Shown here: positions 16,927 through 23,962 of the stretch, piece after piece
How positions within the stretch are numbered: the first letter of the stretch is position 1
How the letters are laid out: the number at the start of each line of letters is the position of its first letter
NCBI GenBank assembly: GCA_017962825.1
Contig: JAGCUO010000068.1
Span: forward strand, 1 to 49,732
Reading direction: 5' to 3'
DNA length: 49,732 bases
Source of the DNA: Lachnospiraceae bacterium
GTDB taxonomy: Bacteria > Bacillota > Clostridia > Lachnospirales > Lachnospiraceae
The notes under the pieces: generated by a model
The model's input: the letters and a program-made list of their open reading frames with translations, nothing else
Told to the model about the DNA's origin: nothing
Databases searched by the model: none
Position numbers and translations under genes: made by a program

Positions 16927-16963
16927 TAAGCCGGACATGGTTCTGCATTGGTGGAACAAATCG

Positions 16964-17002
16964 AATCCGTTAACTTTCTATTGGGAAGTTAACGGATTTT
17001 TT
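16964..17002 (+). terminator. Terminator after the 15-aa peptide gene
   Basis: A perfect 13-bp stem, AATCCGTTAACTT / AAGTTAACGGATT, with a 9-base loop leads into a run of six T (16997-17002). It closes the RiPP region and separates it from the SNF2 gene. Confidence 0.92.
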
Positions 17003-17032
17003 GATATTATTGGGTCATCCGGTGGAGATAGT

Positions 17033-19213
17033 ATGGCGAGAATAATTTCAAAACAAGACACTGTATATTTATATAATGAAACAAACGCTCTTATGAACAG
17101 CCTGCGGGAGATCCTTAATCACCGCGAGGAGTACAAAAGAGCGGTTATTTCATGTACGGACGAACTTCTTAATTCGGAGGTTCTCAAGGTGCTAGAAGGA
17201 GTACCTGTTGATGAGTTAAACAGAAGCGGTGCGGGCCTCAGGGTCAAGTCTCTTAAGGACGCAGGCATTAACACCATTGCAGATACACTTACCGCGCCTA
17301 TAGGCAGACTGGTCAATGTAAACGGCATCAGTCCCGACGGCGCAAGGACCATCAAGAATATCTCTTTGAGCTTTGCCAATCAGGTTCGCACAGGTGTGAA
17401 AATAAAACTGAGTGCGGACGTTCAGACTCCTCAGACTTCCTCGCTTGTATGTTCGCTTTATCGATACGCCAAGGTCAGCCCGCTTTATGAAGAGGCGGTA
17501 AGACTGCTTGACAGGGATATGAATGCCGTTTATGAAGCTGTCGAACAACTTGCGCCTTTGAAGGGTACTGTCAGCTGGTTTTTTGCATCTAAAGCAAATA
17601 AGAAGATTGCGGAGAATGCGTATGCATATCTGTCCGATATGATGCGCGGCCCCTTTGGCCTGAACGGGAAAGATCTGGCCTTGGGCATGCAGGATATATT
17701 GGATCATTCGCAGCCTGCCGTCTGCTGGGAAGATTTCAAGAATAATTCCATCAGGTATTTTACGACTCTTGAAGAGGTATACCCCGGAGTTCTCGGAAAT
17801 CCCGATGATGTGTACGGACTTACGGAAGATCTTGCGGCGGAGATTGCCGGGGAAAGCTGCAAGCTGAGCGGCCTTAAGTGTACTCTCAGACGTTATCAGG
17901 AGTGGGGCGTTAAGTACATCCTTCACCAGAAGCGAGTTCTTCTCGGAGATGAAATGGGTCTTGGAAAAACAGTACAGGCCATCGCTTCAATGGTTGCACT
18001 CGTAAATGCCGGGGCAACTCATTTTGTGGTAGTTTGTCCCGCTTCCGTACTTGCAAACTGGTGCAGGGAGATAGTAAAGCATTCCGAGCTTTCCGTTATC
18101 AAGGTCCACGGCGCCGGAAGGGCTGATGCTCTCAGGCTGTGGAAAGCAGAGGGGGGAGTTGCGGTTACCACTTATGAAACGACAGGTCACTTTGATCTTG
18201 AGGATGACTTTACCTTCGACATGATGGTGGTTGATGAAGCACATTATATTAAGAATCCTCAGGCTGCCAGAACGAAAAATGTCAAAGAGATATGCGGACA
18301 TACGGAGCGTATTCTTTTCATGACGGGTACGGCTCTGGAAAACCGCGTGGATGAGATGATAGCTCTTATGGATATCCTGCAGCCGGAAGTAGCAAATTCC
18401 GTCAGGACCATGGCATTTATGTCCAATGCGCCTCAGTTCAGGAAGAAAGCCGCCCCTGTATATTATAGAAGAAAAAGAGAACAGGTCCTCGCTGAACTCC
18501 CGGATCTTATAGAGAACATGGAGTGGTGCCAGATGAATGCCCGGGAAGAAGAGGCTTACATCAGGACTCTTTGGTCAGGTAATCTGATGGCGGTAAGAAG
18601 AGTATCCTGGAATGTGGATGACCTGCAGTATTCGACGAAGGCACAGCGTTTGAAGGAGATAGTGGAAGAAGCACGGGATGACGACAGGAAGGTTATAGTG
18701 TTTTCTTTTTTCCTGGATACGCTTTCCAAGGTATGTGCTCTTCTGGGGGATGCATGTGTTGAGTCTATAAACGGATCGGTGCCGCCTGCAAGAAGACAGG
18801 AGATCATTGATGAATTCGATTCGGCGCCTGCGGGAAGTGTTTTGCCTGCACAGATCATGTCGGGCGGGACGGGACTTAACATTCAGTCCGCATCCGTTGT
18901 TGTAATATGCGAGCCTCAGTATAAACCTTCTACGGAAAACCAGGCGATCTCCAGAGCGTACAGAATGGGGCAGGCCAGAAACGTGCTTGTTTACAGGCTT
19001 ATGAGTGACGATACGGTTGATGAGAGGATACTGGAGATACTTACGAGAAAGCAGGCGGAGTTTGATGCTTTTGCGGACAGATCTGTAGCCGGAGACGATA
19101 CCATAGAGCTGGATGACGGCGCTATGGGTGACATAATCAAGGGTGAAATCGAGAGAATTAAGGCACTTAAAGGAAGCAGTGTGTTCGAAAAGGCGAAAAA
19201 TACGCAAATTTAA
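17033..19213 (+). CDS. SNF2-family DEAD/DEAH helicase-like ATPase
   Basis: A 726-aa protein. The N-terminal 270 residues hold a possible helix-hairpin-helix region (LKDAGINTIADTLT ... NVNGISPDGARTIKNI, about 65-105). This is followed by a complete SNF2 motor: LRRYQEWGVKYIL (Q-like motif), Walker A GDEMGLGKT (about 306-314), VVDEAH (about 399-404), MTGTALENR, and motif VI QAISRAYRMGQ. SNF2 ATPases translocate on duplex DNA to remodel bound proteins. ATG 17033 (GGTGGAG upstream) is chosen because the longer frame would read through the terminator. It stands alone before HU, and a defence or repair role is not indicated by neighbours. Confidence 0.9.
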   Translation: MARIISKQDTVYLYNETNALMNSLREILNHREEYKRAVISCTDELLNSEVLKVLEGVPVDELNRSGAGLRVKSLKDAGINTIADTLTAPIGRLVNVNGISPDGARTIKNISLSFANQVRTGVKIKLSADVQTPQTSSLVCSLYRYAKVSPLYEEAVRLLDRDMNAVYEAVEQLAPLKGTVSWFFASKANKKIAENAYAYLSDMMRGPFGLNGKDLALGMQDILDHSQPAVCWEDFKNNSIRYFTTLEEVYPGVLGNPDDVYGLTEDLAAEIAGESCKLSGLKCTLRRYQEWGVKYILHQKRVLLGDEMGLGKTVQAIASMVALVNAGATHFVVVCPASVLANWCREIVKHSELSVIKVHGAGRADALRLWKAEGGVAVTTYETTGHFDLEDDFTFDMMVVDEAHYIKNPQAARTKNVKEICGHTERILFMTGTALENRVDEMIALMDILQPEVANSVRTMAFMSNAPQFRKKAAPVYYRRKREQVLAELPDLIENMEWCQMNAREEEAYIRTLWSGNLMAVRRVSWNVDDLQYSTKAQRLKEIVEEARDDDRKVIVFSFFLDTLSKVCALLGDACVESINGSVPPARRQEIIDEFDSAPAGSVLPAQIMSGGTGLNIQSASVVVICEPQYKPSTENQAISRAYRMGQARNVLVYRLMSDDTVDERILEILTRKQAEFDAFADRSVAGDDTIELDDGAMGDIIKGEIERIKALKGSSVFEKAKNTQI

Positions 19214-19317
19214 GGTTTTGTTTTGGCTAAACTATTGATAAATACTGACTTTTGTGGTATTTTAACTATGTTGCGTAAGGCAACAAAATTAAACTGTTTT
19301 TTAGAGGAGAGATTCAA

Positions 19318-19602
19318 ATGAACAGAGTAGAATTAGTTGATGCAATCGCAAAAGAAGCAGGACTTACCAAGGTTGATGCTGACAAGGCTCTCAAGGCTTT
19401 CACCAACACCGTATCCAAGGAGCTTAAGAAGAAGGGTAAGGTTCAGCTTGTAGGCTTCGGTACCTTCGAGACCTCCAAGAGAGCAGCTCGTAAGGGCAAG
19501 AACCCTCAGACCGGCGAAGCTATCAAGATTCCTGCAGCTACCGTTCCTAAGTTCAAGGCAGGCAAGGCTCTTAAGGATCTTGTAAACGGCGCTAAGAAGT
19601 AA
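19318..19602 (+). CDS. hup: HU-family DNA-binding protein
   Basis: A 94-aa nucleoid protein that bends DNA as a dimer. It shows the full HU pattern: MNRVELVDAIAKEAGLTKVD at the start, VQLVGFGTFETSKRAARKGKNPQTGE forming the beta-arm, and the terminal PKFKAGKALKDLVN. AGAGGAGAG lies 6 bases before the ATG. The codon choice is strongly biased (AAG, GCT, CTT), as expected for an abundant protein. It is monocistronic, ending in a terminator. Confidence 0.96.
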   Translation: MNRVELVDAIAKEAGLTKVDADKALKAFTNTVSKELKKKGKVQLVGFGTFETSKRAARKGKNPQTGEAIKIPAATVPKFKAGKALKDLVNGAKK

Positions 19603-19618
19603 TTTTGAACTACCTTTA

Positions 19619-19647
19619 GGGACGAGGTTTTACCTCGTCCCTTTTTT
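19619..19647 (+). terminator. Terminator of the HU gene
   Basis: The 10-bp stem GGGACGAGGT / ACCTCGTCCC with loop TTT is followed by six T. Confidence 0.93.
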
Positions 19648-19651
19648 GCGC

Positions 19652-19839
19652 GAAGCAATGAGCCATGCGTCTGCACGCAGGCTGACGACCGACGGGAGCT
19701 TGCTCACGGCAGGTCGGAAGACTGCGTGCAGACATACGGCGAATGCCGCGACAGTGAGCGGCCGCAGGCCGTGAACCTGTCGGCATGGCTCAAGGTGTAA
19801 TCCTGACGACCGACGGGAGCTTGCTCACGGCAGGTCGGA
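19652..19839. repeat. Nested palindromic element with a 37-bp exact internal duplication
   Basis: Outer arms GAGCCATGC (from 19669) and GCATGGCTC (ending about 19792) enclose TCTGCACGCAG / CTGCGTGCAGA. They also enclose a CCGAC...GTCGG hairpin unit of 37 bp at 19682-19718. The same 37 bp occur again, unchanged, at 19803-19839, just outside the outer arm. It is GC-richer than the surroundings and abuts a REP-like repeat. No coding capacity is seen; it may be a non-autonomous mobile or structured element. Confidence 0.6.
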
Positions 19840-19841
19840 CG

Positions 19842-19908
19842 GTGACAATGGGGACGTACACCTCTGTCAGGAGGGGCTTCCTGACAGAGGTGTACGTCCC
19901 CGTGGTCA
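19842..19908. repeat. REP-like palindrome (GTCAGGA-loop type)
   Basis: GGTGACAATGGGGACGTACA and its mirrored partner TGTACGTCCCCGTGGTCA enclose CCTCTGTCAGGA...TCCTGACAGAGG, making a hairpin of more than 25 bp. It lies just upstream of the methyltransferase ribosome site. Confidence 0.85.
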
Positions 19909-19955
19909 GATTTAATAAACACGGCGCACGGGGGCAGATTGGAGGTACATGTATT

Positions 19956-20711
19956 ATGGCAACTGATGAAAGACTGGTATTTGATTCGATCCCTGAAAAG
20001 TTCGATAAGTGGAGGGTTAAGTATAATCCCGAGCTTTTCGATTATGTAACAAAGGTCAGCGGACTCGGGCCTGACAAGAGCTGTCTTGAGATAGGACCGG
20101 GAACGGGACAGGCGTCCGATTTTGCTATAGAAAGTGGATGCGACTACCTTGCAATAGAGCTCGGCGAGCATCTTGCAAATAAAATGAAAGAGAAGTATTC
20201 TTCGAAGCCTAATTTCCATATAGTGAATGCGGACTTTGAGACTTATGATTTCGGTGATAAGAAATTTGATCTGATCTACTCTGCGGCAACGATACAGTGG
20301 ATCAAAGAAGATGTGGCATATTCTAGAGTTTTTGATCTTCTTAAAGATGGTGGTATCCTTGCGATGATGCTTATGAGAAGCGATTACAAAACTCCGAATC
20401 CCGCTATGTATGAGGATATTCAGAAAGTATACGATAAGTACTTCGTGACCGATCAGCCCTATAATCAGAAATTTGATTATATGAACGGAAGCAGTTACGG
20501 TCTTACTTTTATAGAAGAAAAATCATTTCCCGGAAGACGTGAGTATGATGCGGATGAACATAACGAGTATCTCGGAACCCATTCAACTCATATTACACTG
20601 AAGGAAGAATATAAAGATCTGTTTTTTAACGGTGTAAGAGACGCGGTTATAAAACACGGTAATAAAGTAGTGTTTGAAGATCAGTACGTTGTTTATCTCT
20701 ATAAAAAATAA
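19956..20711 (+). CDS. Class I SAM-dependent methyltransferase
   Basis: A 251-aa cytoplasmic protein. Motif I is LEIGPGTGQASDF (about residues 41-53), followed by YLAIELGEHLANKMKEKY, NADFETYDF and FDLIYSAATIQWIKEDVAY, the usual order of SAM-binding motifs. The substrate is unknown; small-molecule methyltransferases of this type are common. The start ATG 19956 is supported by GGAGG 10 bases upstream; the open frame runs further upstream only through repeat DNA. It is flanked on both sides by REP-like palindromes and has no operon partner. Confidence 0.88.
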   Translation: MATDERLVFDSIPEKFDKWRVKYNPELFDYVTKVSGLGPDKSCLEIGPGTGQASDFAIESGCDYLAIELGEHLANKMKEKYSSKPNFHIVNADFETYDFGDKKFDLIYSAATIQWIKEDVAYSRVFDLLKDGGILAMMLMRSDYKTPNPAMYEDIQKVYDKYFVTDQPYNQKFDYMNGSSYGLTFIEEKSFPGRREYDADEHNEYLGTHSTHITLKEEYKDLFFNGVRDAVIKHGNKVVFEDQYVVYLYKK

Positions 20712-20716
20712 AGTAT

Positions 20717-20781
20717 GATAATGGGGACGTATCCCTTTTGGCAGGATGAATCTCCTGAAAAAGGGTACGTCCCCATTGGTA
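20717..20781. repeat. REP-like palindrome
   Basis: ATAATGGGGACGTATCCCTT and AAGGGTACGTCCCCATTGGT form the arms around a variant GGCAGGA...TCTCCTG centre. It lies between the methyltransferase gene and the convergent nuclease remnant, where it may work as a terminator in both directions. Confidence 0.8.
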
Positions 20782-20796
20782 TACATAAATGATCAA

Positions 20797-21433
20797 TTAA
20801 TGAGACAGGGGCCGGGAATATCTGAACCCCGCTTCGCTCATTTTCTTTTCAAATTCAGCAGGTGATATATCTAATTTTATTGCTGCTTTTTCTATGGGGA
20901 GATCACCATCCTGAACCAGGGAAAAAAGTGTTTCAATCCGGCCCTCAGCCTTACCTTCGGCTTTACCTTCAGCTATGCCTTCAGCCTTACCGCCGTTCCA
21001 TAAATAATCTGCGACTTCACACATGCTGGTTACCTCCTTTGTCTCAGGATTAGTAAGAATATCTTCGTATCTGTTTTTCTTTACCAAAGTATAACACAAT
21101 TGTTATTACAGGCACGATTTTTTTATTGTCTGATATCAGCTGACTTTTGTAAGACGCACCATCATATCCGATCACTCTGAATGGCATGAGCCTGTCAACG
21201 GATGTCTGGTTTTCTATGCCATATATTGCGAGCATTGCATCGCCGTCTATCCAATGTTTGGCAACATCTCTTTCTGACTCATGGATCCTCCCATCCTCAG
21301 CTTTATATTGTGAGTGTACACCGGCATTTACAAGAGAGTTTTCTTTTACGACTTCGCGTCTGTCAAAAAAGCCGAAGAATAGGGGCTTTTTCTTGAAAAA
21401 CGACACTTGTGTCGCAGAATTTGTGGTTGCCAT
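20797..21433 (-). pseudogene. Broken Rpn/YhgA-like PD-(D/E)XK nuclease
   Basis: Two frames on the minus strand together resemble one Rpn-family recombination-promoting nuclease (transposase_31/YhgA-like). The N-terminal part (21433 down to 21050, 127 aa) has GDAMLAIYGIENQTSVDRLMPFRV and VPVITIVLYFGKEKQ, the catalytic-core strands. The C-terminal part (21099 down to 20797) has EVADYLWNGGKAEGIAEG followed by the AEGKAEG repeats and the IEKAAIKLDISPAEF tail that end these proteins. The frames meet at a frameshift near 21060-21090, and the middle of the family (about 80-100 residues) appears deleted, so the gene is probably inactive. Confidence 0.75.
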
Positions 21434-21501
21434 TGTACGAAATTGACAATCAGCCTGACATTTCTTTTTTGATATATTTTATGTATACTTATATCATGAT
21501 C

Positions 21502-21553
21502 CTGACGCCCAAAGAGAATCGTACCCGATGGCCCCAAGCGGCCCCGGCGTCAG
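21502..21553 (+). ncRNA. Possible three-way-junction RNA in the leader of the ferredoxin-type AKR gene
   Basis: An 8-bp closing stem, CTGACGCC (21502-21509) / GGCGTCAG (21546-21553), encloses two small hairpins: ATCG-tacc-CGAT (21518-21529) and GGCC-ccaagc-GGCC (21530-21543). The translation start is at 21572, 18 bases after the structure, with the ribosome site in GAAGGGGTAGG. It resembles no riboswitch class I can name; a chance structure is possible. Confidence 0.35.
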
Positions 21554-21571
21554 ATAGAAGGGGTAGGCGAA

Positions 21572-22612
21572 ATGATCAGAAACATAACACTTGGAAGAAC
21601 CGGGATCACGGTTCCTCAGAACGGATTCGGGGCTTTGCCTGTTCAGAGAGTTTCAATTGAAGAAGCTGTTAAGATCCTCAGAAAAGCATACGACGGCGGT
21701 ATGAGGTTTTTTGATACCGCAAGAGCTTACAGTGACAGTGAGGAGAAGCTCGGTGAGGCTTTCGGAAACGGTTATGCAGACCGTGACAAGATCATAATCG
21801 CTACCAAAACTCCCGCCAAGACTCCGGAAGATTTTTGGAAGGATCTTGATACTTCGCTCGAGAAACTGAAGACTGGTTACATTGATATCTATCAGTTTCA
21901 TATGATGGGTGAGTGCTGGAAGCCCGGCGAAGAAAACGGAATGTATGAGTGCATGGTCCGCGCAAAGGAGCAGGGTAAGATCCGCTTTATAGGCGGAACG
22001 GCTCATAAACTGGGAGTTGCACGCGAGATTGCGGAGTGCGGTTTTTACGATACTCTTCAGTATCCCATGTCCTATCTCGCGGATGATAAGGAACTGGAAC
22101 TTATAGATATCTGTAACAAAAATGATGTGGGCCTCATCGCAATGAAGGGGCTTGCAGGCGGCCTTATCACCAACTCCAGGGCTGCAATGAGTTTTGTTTT
22201 GCAGTATGACGGAATCGTGCCCATCTGGGGAATTCAAAAAGAATCCGAGCTGGACGAATGGCTTTCCTATATGGAAAATCCTCCCATGATGGATGAGGAG
22301 ATCAGAGCATTCATTAAGTACGAGCAGGATGAATTAAAAGGAGAATTTTGCAGAGGCTGCGGATATTGCATGCCCTGCAGTGTCGGAATTCAGATAAATC
22401 AGTGTAACCGCATGTCCCTTATGCTTCGCCGTGCCCCGAGTGCTTCCTGGCTCGGTGAGTATTGGCAGGTCGAAATGGAGAAAACAAAAAAATGCGTTGA
22501 GTGCGGAAAGTGCCTTCCAAAATGTCCTTACGGATTAAACATTCCGGAACTTCTGAAGAAGAATTATGAGGATTATCAGGAAGTACTTGCCGGAAACAGA
22601 AGTGTAGGATGA
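21572..22612 (+). CDS. Aldo-keto reductase with C-terminal 4Fe-4S ferredoxin domain
   Basis: A 346-aa two-domain protein. Residues 1-230 form an AKR barrel: FDTARAYSDSEEKLGEAF with the catalytic Asp/Tyr, IIATKTPAK with the Lys, and IYQFHMMG with the His. The C-terminus has cysteine clusters CRGCGYCMPC and CVECGKCLPKCPYGLNI that should bind iron-sulfur clusters. This arrangement is common in anaerobes, where electrons may pass between ferredoxin and the barrel cofactor; the substrate is unknown. AGGGG precedes the ATG, and a possible structured leader lies directly upstream. The TIR-domain gene follows 28 bases later. Confidence 0.92.
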   Translation: MIRNITLGRTGITVPQNGFGALPVQRVSIEEAVKILRKAYDGGMRFFDTARAYSDSEEKLGEAFGNGYADRDKIIIATKTPAKTPEDFWKDLDTSLEKLKTGYIDIYQFHMMGECWKPGEENGMYECMVRAKEQGKIRFIGGTAHKLGVAREIAECGFYDTLQYPMSYLADDKELELIDICNKNDVGLIAMKGLAGGLITNSRAAMSFVLQYDGIVPIWGIQKESELDEWLSYMENPPMMDEEIRAFIKYEQDELKGEFCRGCGYCMPCSVGIQINQCNRMSLMLRRAPSASWLGEYWQVEMEKTKKCVECGKCLPKCPYGLNIPELLKKNYEDYQEVLAGNRSVG

Positions 22613-22640
22613 CGGCCGGACCATTGGGGAAGAAAACATT

Positions 22641-23786
22641 ATGCATGATGTATTTATAAGCTACTCATCCAAAAATAAAAACGTTGCGGATGCTATCGTA
22701 TCCGACTTTGAGCAAAACGGGATAAGGTGCTGGTATGCGCCCAGAGATATCCGTCCCGGTGAAGAGTGGGTTACGGCTATTACCAAGGCTCTGGAGGTTT
22801 CCAAAGCCCTTGTTCTCATTTACACTGATGAGTCCAATAATTCCCGTCAGGTCATGAATGAGATCGCTGTGGCTTTCAACGCAGGGATCACCATCGTGCC
22901 ATTCAAGCTTTCCAACGAGCAGATGAACCGGGAACTGGAGTATTACCTCACAAGAGTCCACTGGCTTGATGCGGTATCCAAACCTCTGATGGAAAACATA
23001 GCGACGCTTCGTAATTATGTTTCTGTGATCATACTTGCCGGAAGCGGTGAGGCTCCCGCAGGTTTAAAACTCGGCGGAGCTTTTAAATCCGCATCTCCTC
23101 AAACAAAAAAAAGTATCATCTATGGATCCGTGGCAGTAGTCTTACTCATCTGTACATTGATCCTAAAAGCAGTGTTGGATAAAAGGCTGGAAGATCGAAT
23201 TGCTCAGGAGAGAGCCGAAATACTGACGGAGCATCCTGATTGGGTGGAAGAAGATGAAGAGCCTTTGCCCGTGGATGAATCCGCTTTATTATATGAAGAA
23301 GGACTGCTCTTTTATTCACAAAGTAATTACACCATGGCATATGACAGATACATCAAAGCATCCGATGCAGGCAGCAAAGAAGCCATGAAGGCTGTCGGTG
23401 ACATGTTGTATGAAGGCACCGGAGTGGAGATGGATGAAAAGAAAGCCGTGGAGTTTTATCTGAGAGCCGGCGGCTTTTCACGTCTGGAAGACGAGCCTTA
23501 CTTTGAAAGAGCCGAGGACGGTCTTTCCGATGAGGATATGTTTAACAGACTCGGTCTTTCATATTTCTATGAATATGATTATGACAGGGCGGCGTACTTT
23601 TTTATCCTGGGAGCGGAGGAATTTGACAGTGTAAATTGCATGGGCAATGCGGGAATCACCTATGAAAGTGCCATGGACTGGGAGAATGCTTATAAGTGGT
23701 ACAATGCCGCTATTGAGGCAGGACACCCGGATTCGGAGAGGTTTGAGAAGAAAGTTAAGCAGATGGAAGATGAGGGGTTGGTTTAA
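22641..23786 (+). CDS. TIR-domain membrane protein with Sel1/TPR-like repeats
   Basis: A 381-aa protein in three parts. Residues 1-130 are a TIR domain (VFISYSSKNKNVADAI, IRCWYAPRDIRPGEEW, LVLIYTDESNNSRQVMNEI). Residues about 155-175 are one membrane helix (SIIYGSVAVVLLICTLIL). The remaining extracytoplasmic or cytoplasmic part has Sel1-like repeats (AMKAVGDMLYEGTGVEMDEK, GNAGITYESAMDWENAYKW). Bacterial TIR domains either signal by NAD+ cleavage or scaffold proteins; this subtype, common in gut Firmicutes, is uncharacterised. No defence partner gene is adjacent. It may be co-transcribed with the AKR gene. Confidence 0.85.
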   Translation: MHDVFISYSSKNKNVADAIVSDFEQNGIRCWYAPRDIRPGEEWVTAITKALEVSKALVLIYTDESNNSRQVMNEIAVAFNAGITIVPFKLSNEQMNRELEYYLTRVHWLDAVSKPLMENIATLRNYVSVIILAGSGEAPAGLKLGGAFKSASPQTKKSIIYGSVAVVLLICTLILKAVLDKRLEDRIAQERAEILTEHPDWVEEDEEPLPVDESALLYEEGLLFYSQSNYTMAYDRYIKASDAGSKEAMKAVGDMLYEGTGVEMDEKKAVEFYLRAGGFSRLEDEPYFERAEDGLSDEDMFNRLGLSYFYEYDYDRAAYFFILGAEEFDSVNCMGNAGITYESAMDWENAYKWYNAAIEAGHPDSERFEKKVKQMEDEGLV

Positions 23787-23790
23787 TAGC

Positions 23791-23893
23791 AGGTGACAGT
23801 GGGGGACGTTTCTGACAATGGGGACGCTTCTGTTTTGTCACCAGGTGACAAAACAGAAGCGTCCCCATTGTCAGAAGCGTCCCAAATGTCATT
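23791..23893. repeat. REP-like palindrome, composite copy with GTCACC-centre
   Basis: The core hairpin GACAATGGGGACGCTTCTGT / ACAGAAGCGTCCCCATTGTC has the centre TTTGTCACCAGGTGACAAA. Outside it are extra half-units, GTGACAGTGGGGGACGTTTC on the left and AGAAGCGTCCCAAATGTCAT on the right, so this is a nested pair. It is the longest copy in the window. Confidence 0.85.
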
Positions 23894-23962
23894 TTATAGT
23901 ATATGTTATAATAAAGTTTGCGAGATACTCGCAAACTTTATTTTGATTATGGGGTTGTTAAA

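Noticed and set aside
16879-17002. trp-operon attenuator (Trp-rich leader peptide plus terminator)
   Set aside because: No segment before the terminator can pair with its left arm to form an antiterminator. The gene downstream is an SNF2 ATPase rather than a Trp gene, and the promoter matches that of the thiopeptide precursor.
16937-17032. N-terminal extension of the SNF2 protein beginning MVLHWWNK
   Set aside because: It would have to be read through a perfect terminator and has no ribosome site; ATG 17033 has GGTGGAG upstream.
17216-17926. 236-aa antisense frame inside the SNF2 gene
   Set aside because: No recognisable domain, and the sense strand carries a clear protein.
19785-19955. N-terminal extension of the methyltransferase
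   Set aside because: The upstream codons lie in a nested palindrome and a REP-like repeat; ATG 19956 has GGAGG upstream.
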